Shown here: piece after piece, positions 1 through 8,524 of the stretch
Layout: each line of letters begins with the position of its first letter
How positions within the stretch are numbered: the first letter of the stretch is position 1
NCBI GenBank assembly: GCA_018402295.1
Contig: JAGYJI010000004.1
Span: 1-64,000 of the forward strand
Direction of reading: 5' to 3'
From: Pontimonas sp.
Lineage (GTDB): Bacteria; Actinomycetota; Actinomycetes; Actinomycetales; Microbacteriaceae
Length of the DNA: 64,000 nt
Made by a program: the position numbers and the translations under genes
The notes under the pieces: model-generated
Database searches by the model: none
The model's input: only the letters and a program-made list of their open reading frames with translations
Told to the model about the DNA's origin: nothing

Positions 1-2548
1 TTCTCACTTCCACACCGTGGCGCTCCGCATCAGACACCAGAGACGCGGGGGAATAAAACCCCATCGGCCAGGCCCTCAGTAATCCAGCAAGAAAGACCGC
101 GGGGTAGTGAAGCTTCAACCAGGCGCTCGCATAGACCAAGAGGGCAAAGCTGAGGGAGTGGCTTTCGGCGAAACCAAAGCTTGCAAAGGCTTGAATCATC
201 GCGTAAATCCGATCAGAGGTGGCCTGGTCAAGACCGTGCGACGCCATCCCTGCGTAGAGGGTTTCGCGCAGTGATTCAATACGTTCCAGACCTCGCTTGG
301 ACCCCATAGCGCGACGTAAAAGGTCAGCATCCTCTCCCGTGCAACCACCCACTGTCATGGCAATCTGCATGAGTTGCTCCTGGAAAACAGGAACACCGAG
401 GGTGCGCTCCAAGCAGCCCTCCAAGAGCGGATGCGGGTATTGCACCGGCTCTTTCCCTGCTTTGCGTTTCACAAACGGATGAACCGCCCCTCCTTGGATA
501 GGGCCTGGCCGAATCATCGCAATCTGGATAGCAAGGTCATAAAACCTTCGAGGTTGTAGTCGAGGCAGCAGGGCCATCTGAGCCCTGGACTCCACTTGGA
601 ACACCCCAATGGAATCAGCCCGGCAGAGCATGTCGTACACACCCTGCTCGTCTCGGGGCAGGGTGTCGAGCTCCCACTTCTCGCCCAGGCTTTCGTGCAC
701 AAGGTCGAAGGTGTCCCTGATGGCTTCCAAAATGCCGAGCCCCAACAGGTCAAACTTCACCAACCCCATCCACTCGCAGTCATCTTTGTCCCACTGCAGA
801 ACGGTTCTTTTCTCCCTGCGAGCGGGCTCAATAGGGACCACTTCTGACACCGGCCGGTCGGTGAGCACCATGCCTCCGGAGTGAATACCGAGATGACGAG
901 GCAGAGTCAGAGCGCGTAGTGCGAGCGCTGTGACATCCGGGGGAATCGAATGGGAGTCGCTCTCGCGCAGCGCACCCGATCGCTCCACCTGCCGAGAGAA
1001 CGCATTTTGTTGACCCGGGCTATACCCGAGGGCGCGTGCCATGTCCCGAACAGCACTCTTTGCCTTGTATTCAATAACTGTGGCAACCTGAGCGGCTTGA
1101 GTTCTGCCATAGCGCTCGTAGACGTACTGGATGACTTCTTCTCGGCGCCGGGATTCGAAATCCACATCAATATCGGGCTCTTCGTCGCGCAGTGCTGAGA
1201 GGAAGCGTTCAAAGGGGAGGTTGTAGTAAATCGAGTCAACGGCGGTGATGTCCAACAGAAAACACACCGCTGAGTTGGCTGCGGAACCCCGCCCCTGACA
1301 CAAAATTCCTCGAGATCTCGCGAACGCCACAATGTCGTGAACGATGAGGAAGTAGCCCGCAAAATCTTTACGCTCGATAAGGTCCAGTTCACGCTCAATC
1401 CGCTCCCTCACCTCCGGAGAGGCACCGGGATATTTGCGAGGAATAGCCTGCTCAATAAGCTCGCGCAGATAACTCATCGTGGTGTGGCCTTCAGGGCAGA
1501 GCGTGCGCGGCAAACCGGGTTTCACCTTCTGCAGGGAGAAGCTCAAATCACGAGCAATTTCAGCGCTTCGGATAACGGCATCGCGGTACTGGGGGAACCG
1601 TCGAAGTTGTTCACTTCCGGAGCGCAAATAGGCACTGGGTGAGGAGGGAAGCCATGACTGTAACGACTCCATGCTGGTTCGCGCGCGAACAGCAGCCATC
1701 GCCTGAGCAAGGTCTGCTTCACCCGGTGTCGCATAGTGCACAAGGCCCGTCACCACCGTGGGGAGACCGTGACGTGTGGCAAGGGAAGCAAGAAAGTCGT
1801 TGTGCACACTGTCCAGGGGATGCTGATGATCAAAAAGCTCCACCACCACGTTGTCGGGACCAAACCTCTCCACCAGGGAGAGCAGAGCTTTCTCGCTCAG
1901 CTCCTGTTCTGCCCCCGAGGGAGCCCTGTCCTGAGACAGAGGCGCCCGAAGAGGGCCTTTCCGGCACCCGGTGAGAATGAGCCACTGATCACGTCCCACC
2001 TCAGCAAGAGTGTCGAGGTCACACCGCAGTACTCCTTTTTCGCCCGCGGACAGGTGTGCTTCTGTGAGGGCCCGAGAGAGCGTGTGATAGCCCTCTTCGC
2101 CTCGCGCTAACACCAGAAGGTGCTCCCCGGGCGGATCAGCAACGTCTGTGCGGGGAGTAGCGGAGCCGAGGGTGAATTCTGCGCCAAACACGGTGGGCAT
2201 CTGATGCACGGCGGCTGCTTCAGCAAAACGCACAGCACCGTAGAGTCCGTGATGATCGGTAATGGCGACAGCACGCAAACCCAGACTGCGTCCGGTTTCC
2301 ACCAGTTTTTCCGGCGATGAGACACCGTCGAGAAAGCTGAAACTGCTGTGCAGGTGCAGTTCGGCGTACTCAATCGGATCCTGGTACGGCTCGGCATCCT
2401 CGGGAGGTTGATACGGGGCACGATGCGATGACCAGGCAGGTGAGTCTCCCGCGTCAGCTCCCACCGGGGGAGAGCTCCCCGGGCGGGATGCTTCTCGCAG
2501 TCGCCTTTCGTGTTCAGACCAGGAAATAGGGGGATTGCTCCACCCCAT
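1..2548 (-). CDS. dnaE2: Error-prone DNA polymerase DnaE2, 3' end outside window
   Basis: Second C-family DNA polymerase alpha subunit, used with ImuA' and ImuB for translesion synthesis and damage-induced mutagenesis. It is missing from the ORF track because it runs off the left edge, but one frame is open from the ATG at 2548 to base 2 (about 849 residues). The N-terminal PHP domain shows ELHLHSSFSFLDG. The polymerase palm shows PDIDVDFESRRREE with the catalytic aspartates. Short track ORFs between 500 and 2420 on this strand are in other frames. The start overlaps the imuB stop (TGATG), so it is translationally coupled as the last gene of the SOS operon. The C-terminal part lies outside the window. 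The second polymerase at 31986-35507 is the replicative DnaE, which supports the DnaE2 assignment. Confidence 0.93.
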   Translation of the reverse strand, partial: MGWSNPPISWSEHERRLREASRPGSSPPVGADAGDSPAWSSHRAPYQPPEDAEPYQDPIEYAELHLHSSFSFLDGVSSPEKLVETGRSLGLRAVAITDHHGLYGAVRFAEAAAVHQMPTVFGAEFTLGSATPRTDVADPPGEHLLVLARGEEGYHTLSRALTEAHLSAGEKGVLRCDLDTLAEVGRDQWLILTGCRKGPLRAPLSQDRAPSGAEQELSEKALLSLVERFGPDNVVVELFDHQHPLDSVHNDFLASLATRHGLPTVVTGLVHYATPGEADLAQAMAAVRARTSMESLQSWLPSSPSAYLRSGSEQLRRFPQYRDAVIRSAEIARDLSFSLQKVKPGLPRTLCPEGHTTMSYLRELIEQAIPRKYPGASPEVRERIERELDLIERKDFAGYFLIVHDIVAFARSRGILCQGRGSAANSAVCFLLDITAVDSIYYNLPFERFLSALRDEEPDIDVDFESRRREEVIQYVYERYGRTQAAQVATVIEYKAKSAVRDMARALGYSPGQQNAFSRQVERSGALRESDSHSIPPDVTALALRALTLPRHLGIHSGGMVLTDRPVSEVVPIEPARREKRTVLQWDKDDCEWMGLVKFDLLGLGILEAIRDTFDLVHESLGEKWELDTLPRDEQGVYDMLCRADSIGVFQVESRAQMALLPRLQPRRFYDLAIQIAMIRPGPIQGGAVHPFVKRKAGKEPVQYPHPLLEGCLERTLGVPVFQEQLMQIAMTVGGCTGEDADLLRRAMGSKRGLERIESLRETLYAGMASHGLDQATSDRIYAMIQAFASFGFAESHSLSFALLVYASAWLKLHYPAVFLAGLLRAWPMGFYSPASLVSDAERHGVEVR

Positions 2549-4101
2549 CAGTCATACCGAGCTTCAAGAGACCAGGCCTGATCGCACAGGGACATCAGCC
2601 AGCCCATGCCCTGTTCATCGACCACCTGCAGGCGATGCACAAAGCGACTTCTGGTGGGGTCCCACCATTTCTCCCAGACCGGCCACGGTCCCGCCCACGA
2701 GGTCACTCTCACTCGCCGAGAACCAGAGATAAGCCACTGCGGGGGGCTGGAGAGCTCTGCGCGTGAAGACACCGCCACAGCGTCACCGTCCTGCCCCAGT
2801 AATGAGACCTCTCGAGGAGTAGAAAAAATTGTGGCGGGCAGGGGGCTGGGGAGAGAACCGGGCAGCGGTCCCGATGCTTCCTGGTTCTCATGATCACCCC
2901 ACGCCGTCAGCACCTGAGTGTCCCCAGGTAAACGTCCTTTTCGGGATGTTCCGGTCAGCACACCCTGAGCTCCGACAAGACCCTGCACCCGGGAGAGCAC
3001 ATGGTGCACTCGGGAATCAGGCCCAGAACCCCAGAGACCAGGCTCATGGGACGCGATATCTTCAGGGTCGAGGGCCTCATATTCCACCCAGGTGACAGCT
3101 GGGGGCACTTCGCTCTCACCATGGGGAACGTCACGAAAAGCCTGCTCCAGCTGCCAACGGACACGATCGAGGAGGTCCGTTGCCTGGAAAAATCGTGGGT
3201 GACTCCACGTTTTTTCGTGCTCAACACCATCATCAAACCCCACCTTGATGCGCAGACGAGTAATGACCGCACCGGCTGCTTGGAGTCTGCTCTCATACTT
3301 TTGCGTCCGAGCCTTCAGGCCAAATGCCACCTGTTCCACGAGAGTGCACGACTCGGGTAATTCCATACGTTCGCGGGTGTCTGCTGGAGCATCTCGAAGC
3401 AGGAGGGGAGTGCCTGAGTTACCGGTAGCCAGTTGGAATAAACGCTCACCAGGAACACCGAGCCGTTCACGGATGGCGTCAAGGCCTAACCCCACAAAAT
3501 CGCCCAGAGTCTGTAAACCCAGGCGTTGCAGGAGCGACACCGTATCTGGCTCACCCAAAACCTCAAGGGGCATCTCTGCGAGAAAGAGTTCCTGTTCTCC
3601 CGGCTCCACTTTGCGCAGGGGATAACGGACACTCGTGCTGTGGGCGGCGGTGACCGCGGTGAAAAGATCATCAGCAATACCGATGCGACCCTGAGCGAGA
3701 GGCTCGCTGCGCAGAAGAGCATCCACGAGCATTCGACCCGCCGCTTCTTCGCTGCCATAAAAGCGCTCTAACCCACGAGCCCCCAACGCCACGAGCCCGG
3801 GTTCAAGAACAGCGTGCTGAGGGACATACTCCGCAAGTTCACTGAGAACTCGATCGAAAGCCACGCGATCGCGATGCTCGTCCTGGGCAATCAGAACCAG
3901 TCTCGGAAGAAGAGTGTGAGCTTCACGGCGTTTCATACCCGGGCGTACCCCCGCATCAGCAGCGTCCGCGGAGCACTCCGTCACCACCCCACCTCGTATC
4001 AGGGCGAGGGGTTCCCCGGGGGACGCTTCTGCACAGGACTCGTCTCGATACGCTGCCACCACGGACCAGCGTGGGCACCACAACACAATGCTTCTGGTCA
4101 C
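2548..4101 (-). CDS. imuB: ImuB, inactive Y-family polymerase homologue of the mutasome
   Basis: Adaptor of the ImuA'-ImuB-DnaE2 mutasome: a Y-family polymerase fold that links DnaE2 to the sliding clamp and is not itself a polymerase. The 517-residue protein begins LWCPRWSVVAAY where active DinB-type enzymes have the metal-binding D-x-D motif, so the catalytic acidic residues are absent, as is known for ImuB. A helix-hairpin-helix-like stretch (LQRLGLQTLGDFVGL) and a little-finger-like region follow. I do not see the QLPLWG-type clamp motif known from mycobacteria; REVSLLG near residue 430 is a weak alternative. It lies 3 bp downstream of imuA and overlaps dnaE2 by one base, so it is within the same operon and LexA-controlled from the imuA promoter. 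Confidence 0.9.
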   Translation of the reverse strand: MTRSIVLWCPRWSVVAAYRDESCAEASPGEPLALIRGGVVTECSADAADAGVRPGMKRREAHTLLPRLVLIAQDEHRDRVAFDRVLSELAEYVPQHAVLEPGLVALGARGLERFYGSEEAAGRMLVDALLRSEPLAQGRIGIADDLFTAVTAAHSTSVRYPLRKVEPGEQELFLAEMPLEVLGEPDTVSLLQRLGLQTLGDFVGLGLDAIRERLGVPGERLFQLATGNSGTPLLLRDAPADTRERMELPESCTLVEQVAFGLKARTQKYESRLQAAGAVITRLRIKVGFDDGVEHEKTWSHPRFFQATDLLDRVRWQLEQAFRDVPHGESEVPPAVTWVEYEALDPEDIASHEPGLWGSGPDSRVHHVLSRVQGLVGAQGVLTGTSRKGRLPGDTQVLTAWGDHENQEASGPLPGSLPSPLPATIFSTPREVSLLGQDGDAVAVSSRAELSSPPQWLISGSRRVRVTSWAGPWPVWEKWWDPTRSRFVHRLQVVDEQGMGWLMSLCDQAWSLEARYD

Positions 4102-4104
4102 GCT

Positions 4105-4803
4105 CTAGCCAGCTTTCCTGTGCTGAGCGATATCAATCACGGGGGCAATCGGAGATACTTCACGCGCACCCGTGTGGTCGATGATTACGTCGCACACGCG
4201 AGCGCTGTGTCCCGAACGGGGAGTGGCGGTAATGCGCAGGTGGTGCTCTTGCAAGAGACCTCTCCCAGTCCCCACCCCATCCCATCGGTGTTCCACCGCA
4301 AGGGCGGCGTCCACACGAGGCCAGTCGGAGCGCACCAGCAAGCTGGATTCTCTTTCCCGTAAACGCCCGTAGAGCGTGGAGAGTGAACGCTCACTGGGTG
4401 GAGGAAACGAACCCAGAGCACAAATACCCACCACATCAATCAGGGTCCCCAGGACCGCCATCCACTGCGAACCGGGGGAGGGCACAAGTACAAGCCGATC
4501 AACATTGACGCCGAGTTCTTCCGCGGCGGCAAGCCCCAGGTCGGGCATTCCCACGACCGCACACCACGTTCCTTTTTGGGTGGGTTCAGCCAGTAAAGAC
4601 CAGAGCAGTGACGCGGAAGAGTCCACAGAGTAGACAGCCCCCGTGAGGATCCCACCCTGGGGGAAGAGGCTGGTCAGGGCCTCGTGCACAGGAAACACGC
4701 GAGGATGCGCCGTGGCGTTCTCCATCGCCTGAATACGCAGGCGCAACGCCTCAACATCAGCGCGAGTGGGCTCGTGCTGATCCACAGTGAGAGCGGGGGA
4801 CAT
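4105..4803 (-). CDS. imuA: ImuA'-like mutasome protein, first gene of the SOS operon
   Basis: RecA-like accessory protein of the mutasome. The ORF track starts at 4875, but that reading begins inside a transcription terminator and crosses the LexA box. The ATG at 4803 (MSPALTVDQ) lies 6 nt after a -10-like GAATAT and is the more likely start, giving 232 residues. The Walker A site expected of a RecA fold is not conserved (VYSVDSSASLLWSLL), as in other actinobacterial ImuA' proteins. Assignment rests on position before imuB-dnaE2 plus RecA-like segments (LVLVPSPGSQWMAVL, LLVRSDWPRVDAALAVEHRWDG). Role inferred: interaction partner of ImuB and RecA during damage-induced synthesis. Confidence 0.8.
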   Translation of the reverse strand: MSPALTVDQHEPTRADVEALRLRIQAMENATAHPRVFPVHEALTSLFPQGGILTGAVYSVDSSASLLWSLLAEPTQKGTWCAVVGMPDLGLAAAEELGVNVDRLVLVPSPGSQWMAVLGTLIDVVGICALGSFPPPSERSLSTLYGRLRERESSLLVRSDWPRVDAALAVEHRWDGVGTGRGLLQEHHLRITATPRSGHSARVCDVIIDHTGAREVSPIAPVIDIAQHRKAG

Positions 4804-4838
4804 AGAGCTATATTCGAACATTTGTTCGATTCTGTCAA
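4804..4838 (-). promoter_or_regulatory. SOS promoter with LexA box for imuA-imuB-dnaE2
   Basis: A perfect 16-bp palindrome TCGAACATTTGTTCGA lies at 4814-4829 and matches the mycobacterial/actinobacterial LexA consensus TCGAAC-N4-GTTCGA. On the minus strand TTGACA (4838-4833), a 17-nt spacer and GAATAT (4815-4810) form a near-ideal sigma-70 type promoter. The box fills the spacer, so LexA binding would exclude RNA polymerase. The -10 ends 6 nt before the imuA ATG, which predicts a leaderless mRNA. Confidence 0.9.
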
Positions 4839-4857
4839 CATCCACTGACAGCCACAG

Positions 4858-4893
4858 AAAAACAGGGCCCTTCACCGTAGTGAAAGACCCTGT
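4858..4893 (-). terminator. Intrinsic terminator after tRNA-Leu
   Basis: On the minus strand ACAGGGTCTTTCAC and GTGAAGGGCCCTGT form a 14-bp stem (two G-U pairs) around a TACG loop, followed directly by TTTTT. It ends the tRNA-Leu transcript and insulates it from the SOS operon that starts about 20 bp further on. Confidence 0.9.
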
Positions 4894-4900
4894 CGTCGCG

Positions 4901-4985
4901 TGCGCGAGGGGGGACTTGAACCCCCACGCCCTAATACGGGCACTAGCACCTCAAGCTAGCGCGTCTGCCATTCCGCCACCCGCGC
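4901..4985 (-). tRNA. tRNA-Leu (anticodon GAG)
   Basis: An 85-nt class II tRNA. The acceptor arm GCGCGGG pairs with CTCGCGC (one G-U pair) and is followed by discriminator A. The anticodon stem CTAGC/GCTAG encloses the loop TTGAGGT, giving GAG, which reads CUC and CUU. The variable arm (TGCCCGTATTAGGGCG) is long, as leucine tRNAs require, and the T arm carries GGTTCAAGTCC. CCA is not encoded. Independent of the neighbouring genes, with its own terminator. Confidence 0.95.
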
Positions 4986-5067
4986 GCACACCATGTCATT
5001 TACACAACACGACGCGACCGAGACACGACATTACCACTAAAGTCCTCCGGGCATCAGGCCCATGCCC

Positions 5068-5073
5068 TAGCGT
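5068..5073 (+). promoter_or_regulatory. -10 element (TAGCGT), leaderless uppP
   Basis: TAGCGT ends 6 nt before the uppP ATG and no Shine-Dalgarno sequence lies between. This spacing fits transcription starting at the start codon. Confidence 0.5.
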
Positions 5074-5079
5074 TAATGC

Positions 5080-5937
5080 ATGGGCCTACTGGATGCACTC
5101 ATATTGGGAATCATCCAGGGTCTTACCGAGTTCCTTCCCATCTCCTCCAGCGCCCACCTGCGTATTGCGGGCGAGTTTCTTCCCGCTGCCACAGACCCTG
5201 GAGCGACCTTCACCGCAATCACCCAAATAGGCACAGAGCTCGCTGTGGTGGTGTATTTCGCGAAAGACATTGGGCGCATCCTCCAGGGCTGGTTCCGCTC
5301 GTTGGGTAAAGGACGAACCTGGTGGAGAGAAGCCTCCACCGAAGATCGCTCGTACGCCCGAATCGGCTGGCTGATCATCGTGGGAACACTGCCCATTGTG
5401 ATTGTGGGCTACACCGCACAGGACTACATCCGAGGAGCGTTTCGCTCCCTCTGGCTCGTTGCCACCGTGCTGATCGTGTTTGGGCTTGTTCTCGCCGCTG
5501 CGGACTGGTGGGGGAGGAAAACACGGGACCTTGGCGCCCTCACGGTTCCCCACGGTTTGCTCTATGGAGTGGCCCAAATGCTCGCTCTGATTCCCGGAGT
5601 CTCGCGCTCCGGCGCAACCATCGCGATGGGGCGAACACTGGGGTACGACCGAGTCTCCGCCACCCGGTACTCGTTCCTGTTGGCGATCCCGGCAGTGTTT
5701 GGCAGTGGCTTTTATGAACTCAATACCGCTCTCACCCGGCCCGAACTGGCTGGCCCCTTTAGCTTGCTCGAGATCACGGCGGCCACCATTGTGGCTTTTG
5801 GCGTGGCTCTCGCAGTCATTGCCTGGCTGATGCGCTACATCGCGACGAGAAGCTTTATGCCGTTTGTGATTTACCGGGTGGCACTGGGAACAGCTGTCTT
5901 GATAGCCCTCGGCACAGGGTTTATCGACCCGCTATGA
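5080..5937 (+). CDS. uppP: Undecaprenyl-diphosphatase UppP (BacA)
   Basis: Membrane phosphatase that converts undecaprenyl pyrophosphate to the monophosphate, recycling the lipid carrier used by MraY. It has 285 residues, the usual family length. The opening (GLLDALILGIIQGLTEFLPISSSAHL) carries the conserved glutamate-rich motif. A second motif, PGVSRSGATIAMGRTLG, is the family's PGxSRSG catalytic loop. Several hydrophobic helices follow (LLEITAATIVAFGVALAVIAWLM). Its stop directly abuts the stop of the convergent PAC2 gene with no terminator between them. The start is set by the N-terminal family motif and by a -10 element placed for leaderless expression. Confidence 0.96.
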   Translation: MGLLDALILGIIQGLTEFLPISSSAHLRIAGEFLPAATDPGATFTAITQIGTELAVVVYFAKDIGRILQGWFRSLGKGRTWWREASTEDRSYARIGWLIIVGTLPIVIVGYTAQDYIRGAFRSLWLVATVLIVFGLVLAAADWWGRKTRDLGALTVPHGLLYGVAQMLALIPGVSRSGATIAMGRTLGYDRVSATRYSFLLAIPAVFGSGFYELNTALTRPELAGPFSLLEITAATIVAFGVALAVIAWLMRYIATRSFMPFVIYRVALGTAVLIALGTGFIDPL

Positions 5938-6786
5938 CTCGGTGGAGCCTGGACGATCAGGTCGGCTCTGCAAATACTTTTCAAACTCTTCGGCGATAGC
6001 GTCACCGGATGCTTCGGGCGCATCCGCCGTGTCCCTAGCCTGCTCTAGCTGATCGATATAGGCGGTCATATCGTCGTCCTCAGCGGCAAGCGCATCAATG
6101 CCTTCCTCCCACCGCAACGCTTCCACCTCGAGGGCTTCACGGTCGGTGTCGATTCCGGTCATCTCTTCAAGCTTCTCCAGAAGCGCCAGCGTTGCTTTGG
6201 GGGAGGGTGATGTGTGGACGTAGTGCGGAACATGCGCCCACAGGTGCAGGGAGGGAATTCCCGCTTCCGCCGCGGCGAGGGAGAGCACGGTGAGCACGCC
6301 CACGGGTCCCTCATAGGAGGATTTTTCAATGTCAAAGTGGTCGCGAATGTCCTGGTCATCACTGGTCGCCGTCACGCGAACGGGCCTGGAGTGGGGGACG
6401 TCAGCGAGCATCGCGCCCAGGAACACAATCGTCTCGACGCCGTGAGTGAGCGCGAGGTCCACCATGGTGGCAGCGAACGAGCGCCATAAACGAGAGGGCT
6501 CTTGCCCCACGAGAACGTAGGGGGTCTCCTCGTCGCCAGGCTCTGGGCCATAGAGGGCAACGTCAGGCCAGGTGAGGAATCGGGTGCCATCGCTGGCGTG
6601 CTCCACCAGCGGTCTGGTCAATTGAAAGTCAAAGTACTCTTCGGGGTCTATCTGGGAGAGCACCACGTGAACCCGCTGATCAAGCAGTGTTTGAGCCGCC
6701 GTGGTGGCAGAATCGCCCGCATCATTCCAGCCTTCGAACGCGACAATAAGCAGTTTGCTCGGGTCGCTCATAGGGCTTTGAGACAT
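5932..6786 (-). CDS. PAC2 family protein
   Basis: PAC2 (proteasome assembly chaperone-like) family protein of 284 residues. The typical opening LLIVAFEGWNDAGDSATTAA is present, followed by YVLVGQEPSRLWRSF and VFLGAMLADVPHSRPV. Actinobacterial members sit near the proteasome/Pup locus, as here, but their biochemical role is not established. Tail residues are acidic (AAEDDDMTAYIDQLEQA). Expression probably starts at a TAGGCT element (6815-6810). The short leader carries GGAGG 4 nt before the ATG, so this gene is not leaderless, unlike its divergent neighbour. Confidence 0.88.
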   Translation of the reverse strand: MSQSPMSDPSKLLIVAFEGWNDAGDSATTAAQTLLDQRVHVVLSQIDPEEYFDFQLTRPLVEHASDGTRFLTWPDVALYGPEPGDEETPYVLVGQEPSRLWRSFAATMVDLALTHGVETIVFLGAMLADVPHSRPVRVTATSDDQDIRDHFDIEKSSYEGPVGVLTVLSLAAAEAGIPSLHLWAHVPHYVHTSPSPKATLALLEKLEEMTGIDTDREALEVEALRWEEGIDALAAEDDDMTAYIDQLEQARDTADAPEASGDAIAEEFEKYLQSRPDRPGSTES

Positions 6787-6809
6787 GCAACCTCCGGTGA
6801 TGTGGGACC

Positions 6810-6838
6810 AGCCTACCCCTTAGCCAGGCCAGTAGACT
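6810..6838. promoter_or_regulatory. Divergent promoter pair, PAC2 gene and HAD gene
   Basis: Two -10-like hexamers face outward in a 60-bp divergent gap: TAGGCT on the minus strand (6815-6810) for the PAC2 gene and TAGACT on the plus strand (6833-6838), 8 nt before the HAD start codon. Only 17 bp separate them, so the two promoters must overlap upstream. Confidence 0.45.
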
Positions 6839-6846
6839 TCTCCAAT

Positions 6847-7530
6847 ATGGACCAGTTTCAGGCGGCGTTGTTCGACATGGATGGCACCATCATCGATTCA
6901 GAGCCCTACTGGATGACGGCCGAGCGAGAGCTTGTCGAAAGCTTCGGGGGGGCCTGGAGCGAAGAGCAGGGCTACGCCCTGGTCGGCAGTGGTCTCTGGA
7001 ATTCTGCCTCCCTCCTCAAAGCAGCGGGGGTTGATTTAGAGCTTGACGACATCGTCCACCAGTTGAGTGATCGGGTGTTGGCTCAGATCGAGGAGGCCGT
7101 TCCGTGGCGGCCCGGTGTTCGAGAACTTTTTGCTGGCCTGCTCGACGCGGGCGTGCCCTGCGCGCTGGTCACCATGTCGCTGCGCAAAAACGCGGTGGCA
7201 TTGGCTGCTGCAGTGGAGAAAGAAATGGGCAGGCCGGTGTTCCAGGCCATTGTGGCCGGCGATGACGTCGAGTCACCCAAACCGAACCCGGAGGCCTACC
7301 TCAAGGGGGCAAAGGCTCTTGGCGTGGAGGTGGGGGACACTGTGGCCCTGGAGGATTCTGCGTATGGTGCTGCCAGCGCTTTTTCCGCAGGTGCCATCAC
7401 CATCGGCATACCCCTGCACGTGGGCATTCCGGACACCTCAGTGCACGAAATGTGGTCGTCCCTGGAGGGCAAGACCGTGGCGGATCTCAACACTGTCTGG
7501 CATGCCCACCGCCGGCAGGTGCACTCGTGA
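6847..7530 (+). CDS. HAD-superfamily hydrolase, beta-phosphoglucomutase-like
   Basis: Haloacid dehalogenase-type phosphatase or mutase of 227 residues. Motif I is FDMDGTIIDSEPYW with the nucleophilic aspartate, motif II is LVTMS, motif III includes SPKPNPEAYLKGA and motif IV is VALEDSAYGAASA. The cap inserted after motif I is of the small helical (C1) type. The track ORF starts at 6502, but that extension is antisense to the PAC2 gene; the ATG at 6847 immediately precedes motif I. Substrate cannot be named from sequence. The stop overlaps the trmI GTG start (GTGA), so the two genes are co-transcribed. Confidence 0.88.
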   Translation: MDQFQAALFDMDGTIIDSEPYWMTAERELVESFGGAWSEEQGYALVGSGLWNSASLLKAAGVDLELDDIVHQLSDRVLAQIEEAVPWRPGVRELFAGLLDAGVPCALVTMSLRKNAVALAAAVEKEMGRPVFQAIVAGDDVESPKPNPEAYLKGAKALGVEVGDTVALEDSAYGAASAFSAGAITIGIPLHVGIPDTSVHEMWSSLEGKTVADLNTVWHAHRRQVHS

Positions 7531-8500
7531 CACCTCGTCGCGGACCTTTTGTGGTGGGCGATCACGTGCAGTTGCGTGGGCCCCGGGGTACTCTGCACAC
7601 CGTCACGCTGGAGCCAGGTGGCAGCTACCACACGCATAAGGGGCAGATTTTTCACGATGACCTCATCGGACAGCCCGAAGGCTCTGTCGTCACGACGGAT
7701 CGTGACGTGGCGTACTTGGCCTTACGGCCGCTTCTGGGCGATTTTGTTCTCTCCATGGCTCGCGGTGCCACCATCATCTACCCCAAAGATGCAGCTCAGA
7801 TTGTCTCGCTGGCAGACATCCAACCCGGTCACACCGTAATGGAAGCGGGTGTGGGATCTGGAGCACTCAGCATGTCGATCCTGCGCGCGGTGGGGAACAG
7901 GGGCTCCCTGATCTCCCTGGAGCGCCGCGAAGAGTTTGCGGAGATTGCGCGAGCCAATGTGGAAACATTTTTGGGGAACCCATGCCGGGGTGGTCTATCG
8001 AGGTCGGGGATTTCCAAGATCTCGCCACAGCACACCCTGCAGGAAGTGTGGACCGGGTTGTCCTGGACATGTTGGCCCCCTGGGAGTGTATTGATGCAGT
8101 GCGTCACGTCCTCATCCCCGGGGGTGTAGTTGCTGTGTATGTCGCGACCGTCACTCAACTCTCTCGGGTTGTTGAAGTTGTGCGCAGCTCGGGGGGTTTC
8201 ACCCATCCGGAGTCCCTGGAAGTGCTGCTGCGGCCCTGGCACGTGGAGGGTCTCGCGGTGCGGCCAGAGCACCGCATGATTGGCCACACCGGTTTCCTCA
8301 TGACGGCCCGTGCGCTGGCACCGGGAGTAGAGCTCCCAGAAACCAAAAGACGCGTGGCGAAACCCGAATATTCCGATGCGGATGTCGAGTTGTGGACCCC
8401 CGGTGCGACCGGTCAGCGTCAGGCCAGCGACAAGAAAATTCGCAAAACAGTGCGACAGGCGAAAGAGCGTGCCGAGAAGTCCCAGAAGGAGACTCTCTAA
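7527..8500 (+). CDS. trmI: tRNA (adenine-N1)-methyltransferase TrmI (frameshifted)
   Basis: SAM-dependent enzyme making m1A58 in the T loop of tRNAs. The N-terminal part (VVTTDRDVAYLALRPLLGDFVLSM, with HDDLIG upstream) and the SAM-binding motif VMEAGVGSGALSM lie in one frame. From about 7980 the rest of the Rossmann domain (WSIEVGDFQDL, DRVVLDMLAPWE, GGVVAVYVATVTQLSRV) continues in another frame. One base appears to be missing near the TTTTT/GGGG run at 7968-7976, probably a sequencing deletion. The lysine-rich tail is normal for the family. The GTG start overlaps the HAD stop. In many actinobacteria this gene sits immediately upstream of the Pup-proteasome genes. Confidence 0.88.
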
Positions 8501-8512
8501 GTGTGCGCTCGT

Positions 8513-8518
8513 TAGACT
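8513..8518 (+). promoter_or_regulatory. -10 element (TAGACT), leaderless FKBP gene
   Basis: TAGACT lies 6 nt before the ATG at 8525. The intervening GGAGCC is too close to act as a normal Shine-Dalgarno site, so a leaderless transcript is likely. Confidence 0.5.
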
Positions 8519-8524
8519 GGAGCC

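Noticed and set aside
514-2421. Several short ORFs on the minus strand suggesting a fragmented dnaE2
   Set aside because: They lie in other frames. One frame is open from 2548 to the window edge with intact PHP and polymerase motifs; the track omitted it because it has no stop in the window.
4804-4875. ORF-track start of imuA at 4875
   Set aside because: That extension begins inside the tRNA-Leu terminator and crosses the LexA box and promoter; the ATG at 4803 fits the promoter geometry.
6502-6846. N-terminal extension of the HAD ORF
   Set aside because: It is antisense to the PAC2 gene, and the HAD motif I starts right after the ATG at 6847.
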